Source: Eubacteriaceae bacterium Marseille-Q4139
Lineage (GTDB): Bacteria; Bacillota; Clostridia; Lachnospirales; Lachnospiraceae
Assembly (NCBI GenBank): GCA_018223415.1
Contig: JAGTTQ010000001.1
Span: 738,153-802,152, forward strand
DNA: 64,000 nucleotides
Reading direction: 5' to 3'
Each line of letters begins with the position of its first letter. Position 1 is the first letter of the stretch. Under the pieces are notes generated by a model. That model was not told where the DNA came from and searched no databases. It saw only the letters and a list, made by a program, of their open reading frames with translations. Of the stretch, positions 58,112 to 64,000 are shown piece by piece. The translations under genes were made by a program, and so were the position numbers.

Positions 58112-60523
58112 ATGAAACGAAGTTTAACCGCGGCAGCGGCGGTGTTTTTGTCCCTTAATATGGCATTTAGCGCTGTTGCCGCAACGAAGCTGGGAACGCC
58201 GCAGGAAGTGCGGTGGAAAGAGGGCGAAGAGGCGATGATGCAGTGGAAGCGCGTGGAGGAAGCCGGTGGGAGATATTCGGTAGAAGTTTATCTTGAGGAT
58301 CAGTTATATTACTCCGATACCTACCAGTATTCTGCTACTTTTAAGCCGGAATACCATGAAAACAATAGTTTTCTCATACGTCTGACAGATGATGGAAGCT
58401 ACAAATTCCGTGTCATGGCCCGTGGAGACAATGTTGAAACTCTGGACAGCGAATGGTCTGACTTTTCCGAGACCTGGGACTACATACGCCCCGAATCTCC
58501 TCTCGGCGTCGCCACAAATTTGAGGTGGGAAGAAACAACTGCCTGCTGGAATGCCCCGGCCGAGAATGCCGAATATGTGAAAGGCTATAATTATGGTCTC
58601 TATGCCGACGGAGATAGGATCACCGGCGGTAACTGTACCCCGCAGCTAAGCTACGACTTTTCAAGGTACATTACGGATCCGGACGTCGAATACACGTTCT
58701 CCGTCCGCGTCATCAGCAATACGCCTTCCAAGTTTTACCATGGTGAAACAATCTTCTGTGAAACTCCCTACGGTGCGGATGCAGAAAATAAGCTCATTTC
58801 AGACCAGCTTGACGCCATTCTAGAGAGCGAGGAAGCCATCCTCAACGCGCCTGATACCTTATCTTCCAATTTAAAGAAGGTTCAGGTTGCTATGCAGTCG
58901 GATGCCGATGTCCTCGATAAAATTGCGGAGCTGGAAGCTGCCTACACCGAACAGAAGGGCATTGCGGTGGGCACGCAGATCAGCTCTGATGTCGATATGA
59001 ACGAGGACGATATCAAGGTTGTCGGCGCGGGACTCAATGCCGCAGAAAACAGCGATGCTGTCACCTTTAACGTGTCCAAGCCGAAAAAAGAGGTCGTTGT
59101 CGACCATACGGCGTACCGCAATGCCGTCCAGGTGGATCTTTCCCTGAAAGGTGCGGCCGGGACGTTAAAAGTGCCGGTTCAGATTACGCTCCCGATTCCT
59201 GCCGGCATCAATCCGGATTTCTTCCAGATTCTTCACTATCATGCCGACGGGACTTACGATGTGATCTTCCCGCTTACTAAAAACAGCGACAACACGGTCA
59301 CATTCACCGTCACCAGCTTCAGCACGTTTGTTCTCGCTGAGGAAGGCGCTGACCCTGCATTTATTGCAACACCGTCCAATGCCACCGAGTTCAAAGACCT
59401 GGCTGACACCCTTCCGGCGGCGGATGAAATCGAAGACTCCGAGCTGGCCGCTTTAACCATGGCAAAGCTTCGGGCTTCTATTTTAAATAAAGATGTGAAA
59501 GCCAGCGATCTCGATGCAGAAATGGTGGAAAAGCTGGATGCCATCGTCGAGGAACTGGCACGTTTCGATGAGGAATTTGCCGTTAATGTGGAAATGGATG
59601 ATTTTGTAGCCGATGTGACCGGCGCGCACCTTCTGGCTTATGTGGCAGGAAAGGGGAAAGCCGAAACGATTACCCTGTTCCATACCAGCCTTGCGACGGC
59701 CAGCAACGCCACGAAGCTGAAATTTGAGCTTTCCGGCAAGCTTACCATGGCGGACGGCTCTGAGGACACCATCTCCACACTTAAGACTCCGCTTCTTATT
59801 TCCATTGCTGCTCCGGAAGAATACGACGAGGTTCACAAGACTTCCGACAAGCTTTCCGGCGACGGAATCGAGCAGGGCCCGGTGGACTATGAAGACGGCC
59901 TCATTACTTTCTTTACCACAAAGCTCGGAACCGTTTATGTCAAAGGTTCCTCGTCGGAATCCGGCGGCGATTCTTCCGATGACAAGCCCTCCGACGCCGG
60001 TGACTCCTCTGACGACAAGCCGTCTTCCGGCGGTGATAACTCCGATGACAAACCGTCCGGCGGCGATGACTCCTCTGACGACAAGCCGTCTTCCGGTGAC
60101 GGCTCCTCCGATGACAAACCGTCCTCCGGCGGCAGCTCCTCCAGAAGAAGCGGCCCGCGCTCCGGCATCGTAAAGGAGAGCGACCTCCCGAAGTCCCCGG
60201 CCGGCGGTTCCTGGAAGCTTGCGGACGGAATGTATTCCTACTATTACAGTGACGGCACGCGCGCCGAAAACGTATGGCTGGAAATTGGCTCCGTCTGGTA
60301 CTACTTCGGAAAAGACGGAATCATGGCGACCGGATGGCTCAAGGACAACGGAAACTATTTCTATCTGGATCCCGCAACCGGCGCTATGGCAACGGGTTGG
60401 AGAGAAATCGACGGCACCTGGTACTACTTCAACGAGGCGGGCAATGGCTTTAAGGGCATGATGCTCGCTGACACTGTTGTTGATGGGTATCAGCTTGACG
60501 AAAGCGGCGCCTGGGTTTCCTAA
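58112..60523 (+). CDS. Secreted wall-binding protein with DDKPS repeat linker
   Basis: An 803-residue secreted protein, start ATG 58112 after AAAGGAGG. It has a signal peptide (about 1-24), fibronectin-like strands, and a central region with several beta-rich segments. A linker of repeated SSDDKPSSG units (about residues 614-674) leads to C-terminal choline-binding-type wall repeats (GWREIDGTWYYFNEAG pattern) from about 690. It probably sits on the cell surface via teichoic acid or glycan binding. No catalytic domain is recognised. Confidence 0.85.
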   Translation: MKRSLTAAAAVFLSLNMAFSAVAATKLGTPQEVRWKEGEEAMMQWKRVEEAGGRYSVEVYLEDQLYYSDTYQYSATFKPEYHENNSFLIRLTDDGSYKFRVMARGDNVETLDSEWSDFSETWDYIRPESPLGVATNLRWEETTACWNAPAENAEYVKGYNYGLYADGDRITGGNCTPQLSYDFSRYITDPDVEYTFSVRVISNTPSKFYHGETIFCETPYGADAENKLISDQLDAILESEEAILNAPDTLSSNLKKVQVAMQSDADVLDKIAELEAAYTEQKGIAVGTQISSDVDMNEDDIKVVGAGLNAAENSDAVTFNVSKPKKEVVVDHTAYRNAVQVDLSLKGAAGTLKVPVQITLPIPAGINPDFFQILHYHADGTYDVIFPLTKNSDNTVTFTVTSFSTFVLAEEGADPAFIATPSNATEFKDLADTLPAADEIEDSELAALTMAKLRASILNKDVKASDLDAEMVEKLDAIVEELARFDEEFAVNVEMDDFVADVTGAHLLAYVAGKGKAETITLFHTSLATASNATKLKFELSGKLTMADGSEDTISTLKTPLLISIAAPEEYDEVHKTSDKLSGDGIEQGPVDYEDGLITFFTTKLGTVYVKGSSSESGGDSSDDKPSDAGDSSDDKPSSGGDNSDDKPSGGDDSSDDKPSSGDGSSDDKPSSGGSSSRRSGPRSGIVKESDLPKSPAGGSWKLADGMYSYYYSDGTRAENVWLEIGSVWYYFGKDGIMATGWLKDNGNYFYLDPATGAMATGWREIDGTWYYFNEAGNGFKGMMLADTVVDGYQLDESGAWVS

Positions 60524-60632
60524 AATGCTGGCAAAATCCCCTGTCCCCTGAAATTGAACTGCTTCCCGTCAAGTAGACAATCAAAAAAATATAATTTTTT
60601 TCTGCCAGTAGGTATCACCTGCTGGCAGATTT

Positions 60633-61562
60633 TTACGCTGCCTGTAAATATTTTTCGTGTTTCTCCATTGGTGTTACTATACCAAGCTTCCTCTGCAAAC
60701 GTCTGTTGTTATAGTAATTGATATATTTCTCTATCATGACCACCAGTGATTCTCTGTCCATAAATCGTTTACCATAATAACGCTCCCGTTTTAGAATTCC
60801 CCAGAATCCTTCCATTGGTCCATTATCGATACACTTTGCTACTCTGGACATGCTCTGCATCATCCCTGCTGCTTCAAGTTTTGCATGAAAGGCTCTATTG
60901 GTGTATTGAAAGCCTCTGTCACTGTGAAACATTGGATGTGCATCAGGATTATCTTTGACTGCATCATCAAAGGTATCAAACACTAATGCATTACTATTAC
61001 TGTCTCCAATACGGTAGGATACGATTCTTCGGTCATACAGGTCAAGAATTGCACTTAAATATACCTTGTGCTTTTCATTTCCGATATAGTAATGAAATTC
61101 CGTTACATCGGTCAACCACTTTTCATTCGGAGCTTCTGCCGTAAATTCACGATTCAGGATATTTTCGGCTATGTACTGTGGATTTGCAGCCTGTCTTGTA
61201 CAGCTATCGTTTGCATATTTAATGGTGGATTTGATACCAAGTTTCCGGCAGATGCGCAAAACACGTTTATCATTTACATCAATGTCATGGTAACGCTCCA
61301 ACTCATCACGGATTCTGCGATAACCCTTATCAGGTGATTCTATGTGGATTTTTTCTATCAGTTCCGCAATTTTTCGGTTTTCCTGTTCATTCTCTGACAT
61401 TTCATGGTTCAGCCATTTGTAATAAGCCGCCCTTGAAACACCGCCAATCTTACAAAGCTCCTGTATCGGATAATCGTGTTCTTTCTGTTCTTCTTTGACA
61501 GCCTGATAGATATGCTCGTGGCGGATCAGGCTCAGCCCCGCCTCCTTTCGATTTCCTCTAAT
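60633..61562 (-). CDS. IS3-family transposase OrfB, copy 2
   Basis: Same 255-residue product (from its first ATG) as copy 1, with the intact D, D, E set (WLTDVTEF, FHSDRGF, MEGFWGILKRE). The frame opens at the slippery run on the minus strand at 61562-61568. Confidence 0.93.
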   Translation of the reverse strand: MRGNRKEAGLSLIRHEHIYQAVKEEQKEHDYPIQELCKIGGVSRAAYYKWLNHEMSENEQENRKIAELIEKIHIESPDKGYRRIRDELERYHDIDVNDKRVLRICRKLGIKSTIKYANDSCTRQAANPQYIAENILNREFTAEAPNEKWLTDVTEFHYYIGNEKHKVYLSAILDLYDRRIVSYRIGDSNSNALVFDTFDDAVKDNPDAHPMFHSDRGFQYTNRAFHAKLEAAGMMQSMSRVAKCIDNGPMEGFWGILKRERYYGKRFMDRESLVVMIEKYINYYNNRRLQRKLGIVTPMEKHEKYLQAA

Positions 61563-62203
61563 TTTTTTAAGAATGATAACTCCATTTCTGCACGTTGCCG
61601 TTTGGCTTTTTCCAGTTTCAACTCCGCTTGAAGCTTTTCCACCTCTGTAAGAGAATCTTCCGATTTTCTTTTGCCGCGGTTATCCTGTAATGCAGGAACT
61701 CCGCCTGTTTCGTATTTGATAGTGTAATTTCGTGCCTGCTGATAGGACACCTTAAAGTTTTCTGATGTTTCAGCATAGTTATGGCCATGGGAAATGCAGT
61801 AGGATGCAATTTCCACTCTTTCTTCAAACGTTGTTTTTCTTCCTTTGGTCATAAGACTACATCCTCCTGTTCTGGAAGCCTTCAGTTCCTTATGACCATT
61901 ATACAGCGCAATCCATTGCCTGAGTGTACGAGTACTGGAAATTTTATATTTTTTACAAATATCACGTAGTGAACCAAGACCAGAAAGATACTCTTGTACG
62001 GCAATCTCTTTCTCGGCAGAAGTTCTTTTGGTCCATCCTTTGTTGTAAAAGGTTTCTGAACCCATAGACTGATAATTACGAATCCATTCTTCTAAAGTAG
62101 TAGGATGAATTCCTTCGCCTGTTGATACAGATGTAATACTATGTTTAGCTTCCAAAATAAGCTTTACCATTCGTAATTTATCTTCAGCAGAATATTTACG
62201 CAT
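61532..62203 (-). CDS. IS3-family transposase OrfA, copy 2
   Basis: Same 223-residue product as copy 1. The A-AAA-AAA slippery site is at 61562-61568. Confidence 0.93.
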   Translation of the reverse strand: MRKYSAEDKLRMVKLILEAKHSITSVSTGEGIHPTTLEEWIRNYQSMGSETFYNKGWTKRTSAEKEIAVQEYLSGLGSLRDICKKYKISSTRTLRQWIALYNGHKELKASRTGGCSLMTKGRKTTFEERVEIASYCISHGHNYAETSENFKVSYQQARNYTIKYETGGVPALQDNRGKRKSEDSLTEVEKLQAELKLEKAKRQRAEMELSFLKKLEEIERRRG

Positions 62204-62335
62204 AAGAAATGCTCCCTCCTTGATAAACAGTTTTATTATTTCAACTGTCTACCTAGAAGGGAGCATATCAAATTCTCAGTGGGACGGGGGATTTTTCTGT
62301 GATCTAAAAGATCCAGCAGCTTTAATATCGTTCCC

Positions 62336-63790
62336 TCACGGATTTTCCTCAATTCCTTTCAACAGATCCATTGCAAATACTAATTGCGAATCAATCTCAT
62401 TAAGAAAATCATCATACTTCTGCTCTACATAATAGGATGCTTTAACTCCATGATTATTGATTTCCTCCCCCTCCGGCGTCAGCGGATGATTGATAGAAAA
62501 TCCCCAAGTCCATCCATTTCCCAAATCTACGGGCAGCACCATTCCCGTACCCCCGCTCGTTCTGGTGCCTACAAGCGGGATTCCGGCAGACTTTAATGAT
62601 GCTGCACAGTTGTCTATTGCAGATCCTGTCGTATGGCTGATCAGCACAGCAGCCGGTACTTCCTTTCTCTTCTTTTCTATCCTGTTCCTGTCCAAATCAT
62701 AGATGTATTCGCCTGGCTGATTTAAAACAGTATTCAAAAATTCTGCATACTGCTCTGATGTAAGCTGAAATCGCTTTCTATCCATCTGAAATCCCCGTTC
62801 CCACCAGCTTTCTCCTTCCGCGTCCGGGTTTCCTTTATAAAGTGAAATGTCACAGCCTGCTGTAATGGTCGTCTTAAATTTTCCCGGAGGCAGTTCTTTG
62901 TTTACAATGCTTCCTAATATGCTGTTTCCTATTCCTGCATTCCCTCCTGTTGAGAAACGCAAATCAACAATGACTCCTCTTCCTCTCTCCATTCTGCCTA
63001 TCACTTCATTTTCATATTCCCTCAGCTTTTCCTCATTTAAAGCGCCTTTCACATTCAAATATACCAAATCGTTTTCTAACTTGTATAATTCAAATGCCTC
63101 GGATACATACACTTGTTCTTTATATGGTATGTTCCTTTCTAATCGAAAGACCGAATTACTGCTGTAAAATTTCTGGCGTTTTATAGTGCTTTCTATTATA
63201 CGGCTACTATCGTAAAACTCTAATTTCAGCTTTTCTCCGATCTCTCCCTTATAAATGAATAGTTCTGCCAGTTTTTGCTGTCTCGCCAACTCCGTCTGAA
63301 GCCCTATACGTGTTCCAAATACTTCTTCCAGATATTCCTCCGTATCCTGTCCATTGATTTGATAGAGAACCGCTCCCAATGGCGCCTTATTGCCGTCCTG
63401 TGTAATATCTACCACATATTGATCTTCAATATATTGCACATGAAAGGGCAGTCTTCCAAACTCAACCGTTTCCGGAGCCGACAGCAAAATGTCCGCATGA
63501 TTATCTTTTAATTTGGCAGTAAATTCCTGCAAAACGCAATAGTATTCGTATGCAGTACCTGCCTGAAGGGCCCTGTCGCACGCATATTGATATTCGGCAT
63601 CCCAGTCTAGCCCGTCATCTGTCTGATCCCAAAACGCGTAGTATTCCGATGCATTCTTCCAAATTTGCGATAATGCGTATATTCTGTCTGCCGCATCAGG
63701 GAGAGCTTTTCTTTTCTCATAGAATGCACTCACATAAATCATACCCATCAGCAACACGCAGAATAGGATACATTTACTCCACTTTTTCAC
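62336..63790 (-). CDS. S41-family (C-terminal-processing type) peptidase, membrane-anchored
   Basis: A 484-residue protein. An N-terminal hydrophobic segment (about 4-22) anchors it outside. The protease domain holds the usual GYLNVKG-like strand (LVYLNVKGAL) and the catalytic Ser region SHTTGSAIDNCAASLK, followed by GTRTSGGTG. The PDZ region is weak. Start codon appears to be GTG at 63790 after GGGGG. It is AT-rich compared with the core genes and lies directly beside IS copy 2. Role unknown. Confidence 0.8.
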   Translation of the reverse strand: MKKWSKCILFCVLLMGMIYVSAFYEKRKALPDAADRIYALSQIWKNASEYYAFWDQTDDGLDWDAEYQYACDRALQAGTAYEYYCVLQEFTAKLKDNHADILLSAPETVEFGRLPFHVQYIEDQYVVDITQDGNKAPLGAVLYQINGQDTEEYLEEVFGTRIGLQTELARQQKLAELFIYKGEIGEKLKLEFYDSSRIIESTIKRQKFYSSNSVFRLERNIPYKEQVYVSEAFELYKLENDLVYLNVKGALNEEKLREYENEVIGRMERGRGVIVDLRFSTGGNAGIGNSILGSIVNKELPPGKFKTTITAGCDISLYKGNPDAEGESWWERGFQMDRKRFQLTSEQYAEFLNTVLNQPGEYIYDLDRNRIEKKRKEVPAAVLISHTTGSAIDNCAASLKSAGIPLVGTRTSGGTGMVLPVDLGNGWTWGFSINHPLTPEGEEINNHGVKASYYVEQKYDDFLNEIDSQLVFAMDLLKGIEENP

Positions 63791-63916
63791 TGTCTAAATC
63801 CCCCCATTTGTCAATATCCAATATTTTCAACAAGAATATCATATTACTTACTGATTTTCTGGCAAATGACAAATTTGGTTCATTTTTTGACGATTTTTGC
63901 ATGGCTCTATGTATTT

Positions 63917-64000
63917 TTAAATAATGCTCTCCACTCGATACACCTTCTCAAATTTCTCTATCCGCATAACTCCGCAGTTTTCTTCCACAAGCCTCTGTAC
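63917..64000 (-). CDS. C-terminal end of a gene continuing beyond the window
   Basis: The minus strand reads 27 residues to a stop at 63917, ending IEKFEKVYRVESII. No family can be assigned from this short part. Co-directional with the S41 gene, with a gap of about 125 bases. Confidence 0.45.
   Translation of the reverse strand, partial: VQRLVEENCGVMRIEKFEKVYRVESII

Larger units (their letters stand above)
60555..62270 (-). mobile_element. IS3-family insertion sequence, copy 2 (1716 bp, inverted)
   Basis: The same length and encoded proteins as copy 1, in reverse orientation, with 3-bp target duplication AAT (60552-60554, 62271-62273). Boundaries match those of copy 1 exactly. It lies just after the wall-protein stop (60523). 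Confidence 0.96.

Noticed and set aside
59955..60135. Tandem repeat that could be a CRISPR or mobile repeat
   Set aside because: The units encode an in-frame SSDDKPSSG linker of the wall protein with no spacers; it is protein-coding repetition.
8171..62270. 54 kb composite transposon
   Set aside because: Each IS copy has a different 3-bp target duplication and the interior holds ordinary housekeeping genes; two independent insertions fit better.

Overview
This is a 64 kb chromosomal window from a Gram-positive anaerobe of the class Clostridia, probably a gut Lachnospiraceae relative. The signs are strong AAGGAGG ribosome binding sites, TTGACA-17-TATAAT promoters, an LTA-synthase-type sulfatase, choline-binding-type wall repeats, a clostridial carboxyspermidine cluster, and a GC-rich core broken by AT-rich islands. 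No rRNA, tRNA or CRISPR array was seen. The genus is an inference I cannot firm up from sequence alone.

Layout. 1-3.2 kb: ABC importer (ATPase cut by the window edge, two permeases, lipoprotein). 3.3-6.5 kb: copper operon copA-csoR with a CsoR-type operator; the end of copA encodes a CopZ-like chaperone with its own ribosome binding site. 6.5-7.2 kb: ribosomal protein L25. 7.5-12.3 kb: accessory region with hicAB, an IS3-family element (copy 1), a nitroreductase, a P-loop kinase and an unknown gene, bracketed by 166-bp direct repeats. 12.3-20.1 kb: oligopeptide-type ABC importer co-directional with an RraA-like protein, a nitrilase-family amidohydrolase and a creatininase-family hydrolase. 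20.1-20.9 kb: regulatory region with paired operators and a candidate type I toxin-antitoxin locus. 20.9-26.3 kb: MATE pump, NEW3-domain protein with an ABC exporter, orphan response regulator. 26.4-30.8 kb: lipoprotein subtilase and FtsH with an unusual low-complexity tail. 31-36.7 kb: deoxyinosine-glycosylase-type enzyme, small conserved-looking gene plus radical SAM activase, small AT-rich stand-alone gene, DedA, LeuB, enoyl-CoA hydratase, GNAT. 36.7-38.7 kb: RloA/RloB-type (AbiL-like) defence pair. 38.9-46.1 kb: polyamine operon speA-speE-CASDH-nspC-aguA-aguB behind a long structured leader or ncRNA. 46.2-49.3 kb: SLC13/ArsB-type permease and LTA-synthase-like protein. 49.4-57.2 kb: two M20 amidohydrolases, two paired membrane proteins, a LysR regulator, a nitroreductase and a family-5 solute-binding lipoprotein. 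57.5-60.5 kb: XRE regulator and a secreted wall-binding protein behind a poly-C tract. 60.6-62.3 kb: IS copy 2, inverted and with the same predicted proteins. 62.3-64 kb: S41 protease and the tail of another gene.

How the genes work together. The polyamine operon encodes a complete route from arginine through agmatine and N-carbamoylputrescine to putrescine, then spermidine by carboxyspermidine. Import and hydrolysis are paired twice: Opp importer with creatininase/nitrilase, and membrane-protein pair with M20 amidohydrolases. Defence and addiction functions (hicAB, type I locus, RloAB) and the IS copies sit in or next to AT-rich sequence. The most novel-looking items are the type I toxin-antitoxin locus at 20.5-20.8 kb, the 166-bp-repeat cassette, the internal copZ start, and the structured RNA ahead of speA.
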